From: a virus
Strand: one strand, 5' to 3'
DNA: 64,000 bases
IMG/VR virus record: IMGVR_UViG_3300035670_000127
Coordinates: 17,364-81,363 of that record
Of this stretch, positions 9,141 through 16,964 are shown in pieces (the stretch's first letter is position 1; each line of letters begins with the position of its first letter). The notes beneath the pieces were generated by a model. It saw nothing but the letters and a program-made list of their open reading frames with translations, had not been told where the DNA came from and did not search any database. The translations under genes and the position numbers were made by a program.

Positions 9141-9500
9141 ATGCCAACTAAACAAAGGTCAATTGGAATCAATCCCCTTTATGAAACTATAGATAAGGTA
9201 CTCTATGAAGCCCTTACTTCTTTACAGGAAGGCGGACTGATTTATGGGGAGGAACTTTTTAAAAAACTACAAAAAACCGAGGCGTTCAAGGGAGTTAGAA
9301 AGACTCAAAAAACCCTCTTAGGAATGGTTAGCCGTTCCTACAAAAGGGGACGGGCGGCTGGTCAATTCAAAGGAGTGGATAAAATAAATGTGAGGTTGTA
9401 CAATATCAATGGTACTGTGTCCAATATCGTTGCTTACGAAAGAGGAATAATCAATGAATCAGATTCAAATGTGGCAGACTCAGTTCCTGACGGTGGATAG
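9141..9500 (+). CDS. Hypothetical protein (119 aa)
   Basis: I do not recognise this protein. The central part is helical and basic (FKKLQKTEAFKGVRKTQKTLL...SYKRGRAAG), suggesting nucleic-acid contact. AAGGAATTAATT precedes the ATG. Its 3' end overlaps the helicase start by 47 bp, so the two genes are probably translated from one message. Confidence 0.6.
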   Translation: MPTKQRSIGINPLYETIDKVLYEALTSLQEGGLIYGEELFKKLQKTEAFKGVRKTQKTLLGMVSRSYKRGRAAGQFKGVDKINVRLYNINGTVSNIVAYERGIINESDSNVADSVPDGG

Positions 9501-10737
9501 GAGTCAAAACGAATTAGGAAGGGAGGCTATTATTCAGTTTTTAAGAAGCGGGCACTCGGTCTTTTTAACCGGCGGTGCCGGTAGTGGTAAGACCCACATG
9601 CTTAAACAAATAGTCTCTCAATTTCAGCAGGCCGCTATCTTAGCACCGACTGGAATTGCCGCGTCGAATGTCGGTGGGCAGACCATTCATAGCTTCTTTA
9701 ATCTGCCACCGCACTTGCAGAAACCTAGCGAATTGAATGTTAAAATCAAGAACGCATACCTCATTAAGAGGTTGCAGTTATTGGTGAATGACGAGATTAG
9801 CATGGTCAATCCGCTCCTTTTGGACTGCATAGATAATTTGATGCAACGAATAAGAGGTTGCGGTCTTCCGTTCGGTGGGTGTCCAGTCCTTTTTTGTGGT
9901 GACTTGGCACAGCTACCGCCCGTTATTCAAGATAAGAAAACAGGGGACGGGTTAAGTCAGCGAGAGGTGTTAAGCAAGATGGGTTACCCCTCTACTTTAG
10001 TTACTGATTCCAAAGCGTGGAGGAGTATAAAGTACGTGGTAGATTTGCAAGGGAGCTGGCGTCAAGATGGCGACCCGCATTTCTTTAACCTCCTTTCTGA
10101 TATACGAAACCACTTATTGGATAAGAAGAGGGACTCGTTAAGAAGTACCTTTTCTGAAATCAATAGTCAATGCGTGGGTCGTAACCTACCTCCTCAATTC
10201 ACTACCCTTGCCTCTACTAATAATCGAGTGCGAGAGATTAACGGTATTGAATTGGATAAGATGCAGGGGAAGGAATGTTGTTATGATGCCACTGTGGTAG
10301 GTGAATGGCGGGACGAATTTAGCCGGGCACCTCGACAGTTAATTCTTAAAGAAGGGGTGCAAGTAATATGTGTTGCTAACGACCCACTGAAGCAATTTGT
10401 GAACGGTTCAATTGCCGAGGTGGTCGAATTAGAACCGAAGGCGGTTTGGGTTAAGTTAGAGGATAAGCAAGTTATCAAAGTGCAACCTAATCGCTGGGAT
10501 AACTGGCAGTACAAGTGGGATGAGGAGAGTGGTCGAATGTCAGTCCAGTCAGCCGGCCACTTCATTCAACTCCCTTTTCAAGTGGGGTACGCCCTCACTA
10601 TTCACAGTTCCCAGGGACTGACTTTGAAACGAGTTAATTTTATGACAGAGCGGCTGTTTGATAAACGGTTAGCTTACGTCGCTTTGTCAAGATGTCCCAG
10701 TTTGCAGTCCCTGAGTTTGTCTCAATCGCTACATTAG
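9454..10737 (+). CDS. PIF1/RecD-like superfamily 1 helicase
   Basis: PIF1-type helicases unwind DNA 5'-to-3'. Walker A is GGAGSGKT (residues about 42-49), followed by APTGIAASNVGGQTIHSFF, the typical PIF1 motif Ia. Walker B is NDEISMV, then FCGDLAQLPPV (motif III). The C-terminal motif V/VI region is GYALTIHSSQGLTL and AYVALSRC. At 427 residues it is close to a minimal helicase core with no extra domain. GAAAGAGGAATAATCA precedes the ATG. It probably assists phage replication or recombination. Confidence 0.93.
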   Translation: MNQIQMWQTQFLTVDRSQNELGREAIIQFLRSGHSVFLTGGAGSGKTHMLKQIVSQFQQAAILAPTGIAASNVGGQTIHSFFNLPPHLQKPSELNVKIKNAYLIKRLQLLVNDEISMVNPLLLDCIDNLMQRIRGCGLPFGGCPVLFCGDLAQLPPVIQDKKTGDGLSQREVLSKMGYPSTLVTDSKAWRSIKYVVDLQGSWRQDGDPHFFNLLSDIRNHLLDKKRDSLRSTFSEINSQCVGRNLPPQFTTLASTNNRVREINGIELDKMQGKECCYDATVVGEWRDEFSRAPRQLILKEGVQVICVANDPLKQFVNGSIAEVVELEPKAVWVKLEDKQVIKVQPNRWDNWQYKWDEESGRMSVQSAGHFIQLPFQVGYALTIHSSQGLTLKRVNFMTERLFDKRLAYVALSRCPSLQSLSLSQSLH

Positions 10738-10748
10738 AGGAGTTACTT

Positions 10749-10940
10749 ATGAGTTTACCGTACACTACCAGAGCCGCGGGTTTGGTTGCGTTTTTGGTGT
10801 TGGTTGCGGATTACTACCTTGTCAATTTTGGATGGTTAGAATGGCAATGGGGTAATTTGTTATTTGAGGTGTTTTGCCTCGTTTTGGCACTGCCAACCTT
10901 AACCGAGGGGTTCAATAAAGTGAGGGGGGTTAAGGAATGA
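10749..10940 (+). CDS. Small membrane protein (63 aa)
   Basis: The frame is open upstream, but I choose the ATG at 10749 because GAGGAG lies just before it and the longer form overlaps the helicase. Two hydrophobic segments (AAGLVAFLVLVADYYLV and LLFEVFCLVLALPTL) predict two membrane passes. Its stop overlaps the lipoprotein start (ATGA). The function is unknown, and a small accessory envelope protein is likely. Confidence 0.65.
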   Translation: MSLPYTTRAAGLVAFLVLVADYYLVNFGWLEWQWGNLLFEVFCLVLALPTLTEGFNKVRGVKE

Positions 10941-11341
10941 GGTTGTTATTTTTGATTCTCTTTTTGCCTCTCTTGACGGCCTGCCCTACCCAACCTGTGT
11001 GGGACGTGCAATTTGATTACAAACCGCCACCTGACAGTCAGTCGGCTTGTGTAGAGGGTTGCAATAAAACAGCGAAGCTCATAGGGTTGCAATGCACACT
11101 CTGCAATCAAAAGGAGTATAACTTGCGCCGGGATGGGTTTTTCCAAGCTAAAATGAAATGCACGAATCAAACGTGCCGTGATTTATTGGAATTAATTAGG
11201 CCAACGGCAGATTCTCATTATGAGGTATGCAATGACCAGTGTGACGACGATAAGGCTAAATTTAACGCCTGCTATGTGGGTTGCGGTGGGGAGGTCAAGG
11301 AGAGTAGGATGTGTGTAAGTAATTGTGGGAACGTGCAATAA
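10937..11341 (+). CDS. Cysteine-rich lipoprotein
   Basis: The 134-residue product starts with a signal peptide ending in a lipobox (LPLLTAC), so Cys16 is the likely lipidated residue. The mature part has about 14 further Cys, many as CxxxC or CxxC pairs (CVEGC, CTLC, CNDQC, CYVGC, CVSNC), suggesting a disulfide-rich fold in the periplasm. It is translationally coupled to the membrane protein upstream and ends at a strong terminator. Phage-encoded lipoproteins often alter receptors or block superinfection, which is an inference here. Confidence 0.8.
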   Translation: MRLLFLILFLPLLTACPTQPVWDVQFDYKPPPDSQSACVEGCNKTAKLIGLQCTLCNQKEYNLRRDGFFQAKMKCTNQTCRDLLELIRPTADSHYEVCNDQCDDDKAKFNACYVGCGGEVKESRMCVSNCGNVQ

Positions 11342-11380
11342 AAAACGGCCTGTATTGATGCCACAATACAGGCCGTTTTT
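11341..11380. terminator. Bidirectional intrinsic terminator
   Basis: AAAAACGGCCTGTATTG (11341-11357) pairs perfectly with CAATACAGGCCGTTTTT (11364-11380). It sits between convergent genes and has a T-tract in both directions. Confidence 0.93.
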
Positions 11381-11382
11381 AT

Positions 11383-11577
11383 TTAGCCGTGCGTCAAGTA
11401 AAAGTTAAGAAGGGTACCCAACACCTCCTTATTGCTAAGGTGGCCGCTATCACTAGGTCTGCCCTTTTCCATTTTCGCCCTCGTCTTCTGTAAAAGGGCG
11501 GTAATGGGGTCTTTTTTTGGCCAAATAATCGACTTCAAGGGTTCTTGCTTCAGTTTTTGGTTTTCTTTCATTTGCAT
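11383..11577 (-). CDS. Small hypothetical protein (64 aa)
   Basis: I do not recognise this protein. It is a Lys-rich peptide (MQMKENQKLKQEPLKS...KKDPITALLQKTRAKMEKGRP) ending in NKEVLGTLLNFYLTHG. AAGAGG lies close to the start. It is the last minus-strand gene before the shared terminator. The size and charge fit a small early phage protein. Confidence 0.5.
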   Translation of the reverse strand: MQMKENQKLKQEPLKSIIWPKKDPITALLQKTRAKMEKGRPSDSGHLSNKEVLGTLLNFYLTHG

Positions 11578-11586
11578 ACCTCTTAG

Positions 11587-11970
11587 TTAGAACGGTATAA
11601 TATGGTTGTCTCGCACCTCTTCCATTTTGGAATGGAAGTGTTCCTTACACATTTCCCTTAACGCGGTGTCAATCTCCTCGTCAGTTTCAGCCTCGGCCTC
11701 CGCTACCCACTCCGGCGCGTCGTTTTGATACGCATGGTAAGTCAGGTCAATCGCTAGGAAGTAAAACCCGTCCCCTGCGAGTTTGCGCTTCTCGGTAAGC
11801 CAGTCACCCTCCTCTATACTCCAGTAGCCGCCGTGGTCGGGGTTATAAGTAAGGTAGCAAGGGGAGGATAGCGTTTGCAGAGGTTTCTTTTGAAACGCCT
11901 CAAATACCGATTCTAATGAATCACACCCCTGTTTATTGGCGGGGCATATACTGCATTTGTGGTCACACAT
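11587..11970 (-). CDS. Hypothetical protein with Cys-rich N-terminus (127 aa)
   Basis: The N-terminus MCDHKCSICPANKQGC has C-x3-C-x2-C plus a later Cys, a possible zinc or iron-sulfur site. The rest is acidic (AEAEAETDEEIDTALREM) with aromatic strands (GGYWSIEEGDW, GFYFLAIDLTYHAY). AAGAGGTTATAAATAAAA precedes the ATG. I do not recognise the family. It is 9 bp from the next small gene in the same direction. Confidence 0.6.
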   Translation of the reverse strand: MCDHKCSICPANKQGCDSLESVFEAFQKKPLQTLSSPCYLTYNPDHGGYWSIEEGDWLTEKRKLAGDGFYFLAIDLTYHAYQNDAPEWVAEAEAETDEEIDTALREMCKEHFHSKMEEVRDNHIIPF

Positions 11971-12051
11971 TTTTATTTATAACCTCTTTACTGATACACT
12001 GTGATTAATTAATATATAAATATATTATATATGTGTTCTGTGGCGTATACC

Positions 12052-12088
12052 ATAGAAAATATACCTATTGTGTAGGTATATTTTCTAT
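12052..12088. terminator. Long AT-rich palindrome, likely bidirectional terminator
   Basis: ATAGAAAATATACCTA (12052-12067) pairs perfectly with TAGGTATATTTTCTAT (12073-12088) across a 5-nt loop. It lies just after the stop of the 92-aa minus-strand gene. The stem is low in GC, so it could also be an operator. Confidence 0.6.
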
Positions 12089-12092
12089 TTAT

Positions 12093-12371
12093 CTACGCTT
12101 CTGTGAGGGTTTCTACATACCCCTCTAAATTCTTCAGTTTTTCCAAAACCTCCGCGTCGTCTGCGAAATTCTCAATTCCCACCATATTTAAGTAGTCATC
12201 CATTACCTCGGTTTCCGTCAGTGTTTGTAATTCGTTCACTTCGTCAAGTACTTTATAGTAACTCCCTTTTTCTGTGCGATAATACATCCATCCAGTTTCG
12301 TCTACCCCTTTGTAAAAAATCTCAGTGGAAGTGGAGGTATTGTAAATTTTACCGTTTTTTACGATTTTCAT
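12093..12371 (-). CDS. Hypothetical acidic protein (92 aa)
   Basis: I do not recognise this protein. The first half is strand-rich (MKIVKNGKIYNTSTSTEIFYKG, TGWMYYRTEKGSYYKVLDEV), and the second half is acidic and helical (FADDAEVLEKLKNLEGYVETL). AAAGGTGATTT precedes the ATG. It is flanked by hairpins on both sides, so it probably has its own transcript. Confidence 0.6.
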   Translation of the reverse strand: MKIVKNGKIYNTSTSTEIFYKGVDETGWMYYRTEKGSYYKVLDEVNELQTLTETEVMDDYLNMVGIENFADDAEVLEKLKNLEGYVETLTEA

Positions 12372-12416
12372 AAATCACCTTTTGTAGTATGTGGATTTTT
12401 GTTTTAGCAGTATTCC

Positions 12417-12450
12417 CTGCCCATATCCTATATATATGGGCAGTTTTTTA
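12417..12450 (+). terminator. Intrinsic terminator, plus strand
   Basis: CTGCCCATAT (12417-12426) pairs with ATATGGGCAG (12434-12443), followed by TTTTTT. No plus-strand gene lies upstream, so it may stop antisense transcripts into the repeat region to its right. Confidence 0.65.
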
Positions 12451-12789
12451 TTTTTCAATACTTTTTTATAAAAATATTTTTATATATTTTTTAGGCACGA
12501 GTTAGCTATGCTTATTTATTATAAATATAGAAATAGTATGCACAAGCTACCCTCCATTCATTCTGGAATAATAAGCGGCAGGTGGTGCCGGGCGACCTTA
12601 ATGGCAGACCGTTTTACGCACCCCATACAAAGCGATGGCGGTTATGATTACTGTGTTCTAAATTCGTTCAATATAGCCTCTAAAATTCGATTTTACCTAC
12701 ACGGGTGATGACAGGCACTACACAATCACTGATTTACTGAAATTGACGAAACCTCGCGTCATTACAGCGTTTTGTGTCTAGGATACGTC

Positions 12790-13065
12790 AAGTGCGTGTC
12801 TATGCAAAACTCGTTTTTGTATAGACTGTATAGACTCTGTCATCAACCCCTAGACGGTGAAAACCCGCGCCGTTATTGGCTTGTATGGACTGTATAGGGC
12901 CAACGGGTGTTTTTTCCATTTACTTATATATCCGGCGATATAAAATACTTTCTTCTATATTAATCATGTAATGTAGTGTATACACTCTATACAGTCCATA
13001 CAAGCCTTTAAATTCGTGCCTTCCCGTTGTATAGGGTTTAAACAGGTACTCTATACACCCTATAC
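12790..13065. repeat. Inverted-repeat/AT-rich element, copy A (candidate origin)
   Basis: A perfect 20-bp inverted repeat, GGCTTGTATGGACTGTATAG at 12878-12897 and its complement at 12988-13007, flanks 90 bp of AT-rich DNA containing TTATATATCC and GATATAAAA. Extra half-motifs (TGTATAGACTGTATAG near 12820, CTCTATACACCCTATACAGG near 13050) lie on both sides. The layout and flanks recur at 49.8-50.04 kb. It abuts the 3' end of the D5 helicase gene. The rest of the 12372-13112 gap holds no gene I can support. Origin function is an inference. Confidence 0.75.
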
Positions 13066-13112
13066 AGGTTTAAAGTAATGTTTTAAAGGGTTTGTTAATT
13101 GGTTTCTGTCTT

Positions 13113-14783
13113 TTATCCCTTCGCTTTCTCTTCTAAAATCCCCAGCCAATCCGTAGTCCAGTTCCTCTCGTTTTCCATCAAATCCTGACATATCACCCGT
13201 GCGACTTTAACCGGGTGCGTAGCCAGTAATTTAGCGACGTGGGATACCACTACCCCCTGCACCCCAGTGTGATATTCCATTGCCGTGCAAAGTTCCTCTG
13301 CCAGTTCTGCGATTGCCCCGTCAACTGATTCAGTCACCTCACTACCCAACCCTTCGTTTTTAAATGCGTACTCTACAATTGAGTTTTCAGTGCCCTCTAC
13401 TATCTTGAGTCCAATGAATCCCGACCTTGTCTTTTCGCCCGGCACCCTCATCTGCCTCTTTCTTTCTACACCGTCCACACCCAGAATGATGGTAATCACT
13501 TCCTCCAACTGAGTTGAAAAAGTATTGGTGCTAATCTGCCCCTTCCGCCCGTTTTGTTTGCACCAGCGAATGAAATTTGGATACAAATAGTTGTCTGCTA
13601 ACTCAAACATATTCTCCGTACTCACACCCAAAGCACCGACTTGCACTCTCACTTCAGGTGAAAACTCGACGTTTTGAGATAACCAAGCGATAAGTGGGTT
13701 GGTTTCGATCAGGGTTGCCATTTTGGCATCTTGGGAGGATTTCACTAGGTGGTCGGTATTGCGTAATAGGCTCTCCATTCGGCTAACATCCATCCCCAAT
13801 ACCCAGTTCAGCAAGCCAGGTATCTCACCCTCAAAATCCTCAGACAAATTACGCCGTTTTGAGGGGTGTACGACATGGTCAAGCCTCGCCGATATACGTC
13901 GCCGTGCAATTGCACTGGATGTATCTGAAAAATAAATGGGTGCATTGGCCGCGATAACAACCATGCCAGTGAATGTAAACGCCTCGTCCTGCTGTTTATT
14001 TTTCACCTCCTTTCGCAGCTTATCCTGCCCAGTGAGTGATTTAAAAATGGAACCCTCCCCACCGTATTTGGATGCGTCATTAATCAGAACCAGTCTCTTA
14101 CCTTGGATAGCCGCTGTCTCAAAACGGTTTTCTTCAAGGTATTTCATTGTGGTGATATAGTAATTGGGTTCGCCAATCATAGAGGTTAGCAATCGCGTTA
14201 ACGTCCCTTTCCCTGACCCGCCTGGACCTACGATTTCCATATACCGTTGCAAGTCATACCGCCCCAATAACACGGCCAGAAAGAAGGCACGAATCAACTC
14301 TATCAACTCCTTATCCCCTTTCGTTGCTTCGAGTAACCATTTATGAATGGTTGGGCACGTTGCATCCTTATTGAAATCGTAAGGCAACTGCCAGGTGATT
14401 CTATTCATAGGGTCGTGGGAGGGTGTAAATTCATGGGTGCGAATATTAAGAGTGCCATTAGGGAACGGTATGAGGTCAGGACATACTTCATTATCCCATT
14501 TATCAACGTAGAGGTCGCCCATCAGAAATTGGGTGACACCCTGTGCAAAATTAATACTAAAATCGGAGGTAAATCGTGAGTGGATAGCCTCCCGTATGAT
14601 TTGCTGAATGTGGACTTTTTTAGCCTTGGTCCAAACGGCGTCTTGATACATCCGCCATTCGCCGGTATCTGAATCAAACGCGAGTGTGGAGGCGAAAGAG
14701 GGCGCTAATTGTCTAGCTATTTCGTTTTGGCTAGGCTTTCTAGGAGAAGCGGCAGGTTTGCCATTTTGTGACTTTTTAGACAT
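13113..14783 (-). CDS. D5/P4-type superfamily 3 helicase
   Basis: This 556-residue protein has the D5_N-type lead-in (FPNGTLNIRTHEFTPSHDP, residues about 110-130) and an SF3 helicase core. Walker A is GPGGSGKGTLTRLL (near residue 190), Walker B-like is KRLVLINDAS, and sensor 1 is MVVIAANAP. The C-terminus has a winged-helix-like segment (FIRWCKQNGRKGQISTNTF). P4-family proteins often carry an N-terminal primase domain. Here it is missing, and a separate primase gene is at 58.6 kb. The protein is the likely replicative helicase and initiator. AAAGGGACAGTATT precedes the ATG. Confidence 0.92.
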   Translation of the reverse strand: MSKKSQNGKPAASPRKPSQNEIARQLAPSFASTLAFDSDTGEWRMYQDAVWTKAKKVHIQQIIREAIHSRFTSDFSINFAQGVTQFLMGDLYVDKWDNEVCPDLIPFPNGTLNIRTHEFTPSHDPMNRITWQLPYDFNKDATCPTIHKWLLEATKGDKELIELIRAFFLAVLLGRYDLQRYMEIVGPGGSGKGTLTRLLTSMIGEPNYYITTMKYLEENRFETAAIQGKRLVLINDASKYGGEGSIFKSLTGQDKLRKEVKNKQQDEAFTFTGMVVIAANAPIYFSDTSSAIARRRISARLDHVVHPSKRRNLSEDFEGEIPGLLNWVLGMDVSRMESLLRNTDHLVKSSQDAKMATLIETNPLIAWLSQNVEFSPEVRVQVGALGVSTENMFELADNYLYPNFIRWCKQNGRKGQISTNTFSTQLEEVITIILGVDGVERKRQMRVPGEKTRSGFIGLKIVEGTENSIVEYAFKNEGLGSEVTESVDGAIAELAEELCTAMEYHTGVQGVVVSHVAKLLATHPVKVARVICQDLMENERNWTTDWLGILEEKAKG

Positions 14784-14885
14784 AATACTGTCCCTTTAGT
14801 TAAACTAAAAAATATGAAGGGCAGTATAAAGTATAAATATGGAGGGGAGGGTACTAAATTTTTTTGAAAAAGTTTCAAAAAACGC

Positions 14886-14914
14886 TTGACAATTTAGAAT
14901 TGTGTAGCTATACT
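14886..14914 (+). promoter_or_regulatory. Consensus sigma70 promoter with operator-like palindrome
   Basis: TTGACA (14886-14891), an exact 17-bp spacer and TATACT (14909-14914). A palindrome, ACTATA-GG-TATAGT (14912-14925), overlaps the -10 and start site and could bind a repressor. Confidence 0.85.
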
Positions 14915-14920
14915 ATAGGT

Positions 14921-15033
14921 ATAGTCAATAAGAAAAGCTGATTTGCCCTTCAATCAAAAATCGGTTTTTCCTTTGACTACCCTCCTAGAACCTGACGCAC
15001 TGCTTATGAAAGGAATTGCGTCAGGTTTTTTTT
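14921..15033 (+). ncRNA. Candidate small RNA, about 113 nt
   Basis: A near-perfect promoter starts transcription at about 14921, and a strong intrinsic terminator ends it at 15033. Both flanking genes are on the other strand, and there is no ATG-started frame with a ribosome-binding site between. The RNA contains a pyrimidine-rich stretch (CTACCCTCCTAG) complementary to a Shine-Dalgarno sequence, so pairing with messages is possible. The promoter-to-terminator unit is seen directly. The regulatory role is inferred. Confidence 0.65.
14989..15033 (+). terminator. Intrinsic terminator of the small RNA
   Basis: AACCTGACGCA (14989-14999) pairs perfectly with TGCGTCAGGTT (15017-15027), ending in eight T. 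Confidence 0.92.
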
Positions 15034-15093
15034 ATGCTTATGAACTTATTATAGCATAAGTGAATCTGAAAGTCAAGGTTTGGATTGCACAAT

Positions 15094-15132
15094 AAAAAAG
15101 CGGTTATAGCATGTCTGCTTAATCGCTTTTTT
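15094..15132 (-). terminator. Terminator after the WD40 gene
   Basis: AAAAAAGCGGTT (15094-15105) and AATCGCTTTTTT (15121-15132) form an imperfect stem just downstream of the WD40 stop, with a T-tract on the minus strand. Confidence 0.75.
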
Positions 15133-15136
15133 ACCA

Positions 15137-16105
15137 TTATTTAATCCTACCCTTTAACCCCGTCAACTTCGGTATAATCCGAAGTCTAACCTCCCCCGTT
15201 TCCACATCCCAAATGCGCACGGTTCTATCCCATGAACCCGATGCGACGGATTTACCGTCCGGACTGAATGCCACCGAGGTCACCCAGTCACTGTGGCCTG
15301 TCAGGGTGTGAATCAATTGCCCGTCCTGAACTTCCCAAATCCGTACCGTTTTATCGTAGGAAGCGGAGGCAACTAATTCTCCATTTGGACTGAATGCGAC
15401 TGAGGTGACGATGTCGGTATGACCTTGCAATTCAATTTCTATATTCTCTTGCGAGAATAGACGAACCGTGTTATCTGTACAACCCATTGCCAGAATACCA
15501 TAGCAATTGAATGCAAGGGAGGTGGCATACCCAGTCACATTGTAATTAAGAATCCGATACTCTTTTTCGACATCCCATACGGAAACCACACCGTTCCTTG
15601 ATGCCGACACGAGTCTATTGCCGCTGTTATTAAATGCCACCGCCGCCACACCGACGTCGTGTCCTTTTAACTCAGTTACCTCGTCCGTAATGAGATTCCA
15701 TAATTTCAAATTATGAACTGCGTTATCGACCCCGATGGCAACCACCTTGTTATCCGGACTGAATGCGACGCTTGTGATTCCACAAGGATAGCCTTCTTCT
15801 TCCACTCGAATGGGAATGGGTGTTACGCAAAATTTGGTTAGGTACTTCCCGTCTCTGTCCCGAAGCATCACGGTATTATCTCTTGACCCGCTGGCAATAA
15901 TACCTAGACCATTAATAGCAATTGCCTCAATTGTAGAGTGATGACCGTCCATTTGCTGAATTATGTCGCCACTATTTATGTCGAATACACGGATTAGGCC
16001 GTCATTGCAACCAGCGACTAATTGGGAGTAAGCATTGAAGGTAATCGAGTTAATTCTATGAGTTTCACTTTCATAGAATGGTAGTCTGCATATATTGTGT
16101 GTCAT
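15137..16105 (-). CDS. WD40 beta-propeller protein
   Basis: The 322 residues are almost entirely WD40 repeats, about seven, enough for one closed propeller. The C-terminal repeats are the most regular: GHTDIVTSVAFSPNGELVAS, RIWEVQDGQ, GHSDWVTSVAFSPDGKSVAS and RIWDVETGE. No enzymatic or membrane domain is attached. WD40 propellers act as protein-interaction platforms and are rare in phages but common in some bacteria, so host origin is likely. GAGGAAACTGAAAC precedes the ATG. The gene ends at its own terminator. The partner is unknown. Confidence 0.92.
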   Translation of the reverse strand: MTHNICRLPFYESETHRINSITFNAYSQLVAGCNDGLIRVFDINSGDIIQQMDGHHSTIEAIAINGLGIIASGSRDNTVMLRDRDGKYLTKFCVTPIPIRVEEEGYPCGITSVAFSPDNKVVAIGVDNAVHNLKLWNLITDEVTELKGHDVGVAAVAFNNSGNRLVSASRNGVVSVWDVEKEYRILNYNVTGYATSLAFNCYGILAMGCTDNTVRLFSQENIEIELQGHTDIVTSVAFSPNGELVASASYDKTVRIWEVQDGQLIHTLTGHSDWVTSVAFSPDGKSVASGSWDRTVRIWDVETGEVRLRIIPKLTGLKGRIK

Positions 16106-16307
16106 GTTTCAGTTTCCTCTGTGGAGGATAGAATTAAAGTCAATTCTCTCCTTATAATCTTGCCCGAATAAGTTTTCAACATCCTCGTTGTACCTTCTAA
16201 CCAATCCCTCTACCTCCTCAATATCCTTTCTTAGTCTGTCACAGTGACATAAAAGCAGTCTCTTCTCCTCAGGAATTGCGGATTTGTTCTTGCGTCCATT
16301 TCATGTT

Positions 16308-16508
16308 TCAGTTCCCTCTTTCTGATAATTGTAAAATACTCGCCTGATTCTCTAATGGGCATTCCAATACCCTTTTGAGTTCTTCTTTGATTTCATCCCT
16401 ACCTTGTTTTCGTTTAGCTTTTTTACGAGCCCTGTCACCTCCTCTAATTTCAGAGTATAAGCACCTTCCATCATCTACTCTGGCAGTTCTATTTGAGTAT
16501 GGTTTCAT
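16308..16508 (-). CDS. Small basic protein, doubtful
   Basis: The 66-residue frame is very basic in the middle (RARKKAKRKQGRDEIKEELKRVLE). The ribosome-binding site is weak. The same GAACTGAAAC word that precedes the WD40 start also follows this gene. It may be a real DNA-binding peptide. The 16106-16307 gap has one open but ATG-less frame, which I do not call. Confidence 0.35.
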   Translation of the reverse strand: MKPYSNRTARVDDGRCLYSEIRGGDRARKKAKRKQGRDEIKEELKRVLECPLENQASILQLSERGN

Positions 16509-16663
16509 AATTAAAGCCTAGATAGTCTTCTAATTGGCGTTCCAGTACCCTCCCTAGCCTACTAATCACGTAGCACATTCCTTGCCGACCATTTCTGTTT
16601 CACACCACTCAGGCTTTGGCAAACCGACGTGGTATCCCATGTTTATCTGTTAGCAAGAATGAT

Positions 16664-16906
16664 TTATAAATCATTATAAGCGTAGCTTGAATCAGAGGAT
16701 TTATAGAGAAACCGTCGCCTCCCAGACCATGCCAACCAACATTCTAAATCGGTCAACTCTTGCCATCGACGGAGTTGTAAAAATCTACTCTGCTTACTCC
16801 AACCTGTTTGCCATCCATAATACCCAGTTCTGTTTCTGGGTTTTAAATAGGTATCTTCGTGATACATATCGTTTGAATACCAAGGTTTTGCTATAATACT
16901 CGCCAT
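16664..16906 (-). CDS. Small aromatic-rich protein, doubtful
   Basis: The 80-residue frame is rich in W, Y and R. AAGAGGAAAGGAGG precedes the ATG, which supports translation, although the last GGAGG touches the start codon. It lies downstream of the exonuclease gene, with a GCGGGG hairpin (about 16924-16954) between. No family is recognised, and the composition is unusual enough to doubt it. Confidence 0.35.
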   Translation of the reverse strand: MASIIAKPWYSNDMYHEDTYLKPRNRTGYYGWQTGWSKQSRFLQLRRWQELTDLECWLAWSGRRRFLYKSSDSSYAYNDL

Positions 16907-16964
16907 CCTCCTTTCCTCTTGTTAAACCCCGCCTTCGCTTTCGCAGTAGCGGGGTACTGTGTTT

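Noticed and set aside
12508-12708. 66-residue plus-strand frame in the repeat gap
   Set aside because: No family, no good ribosome-binding site, and odd composition; it lies between a terminator and the repeat element.
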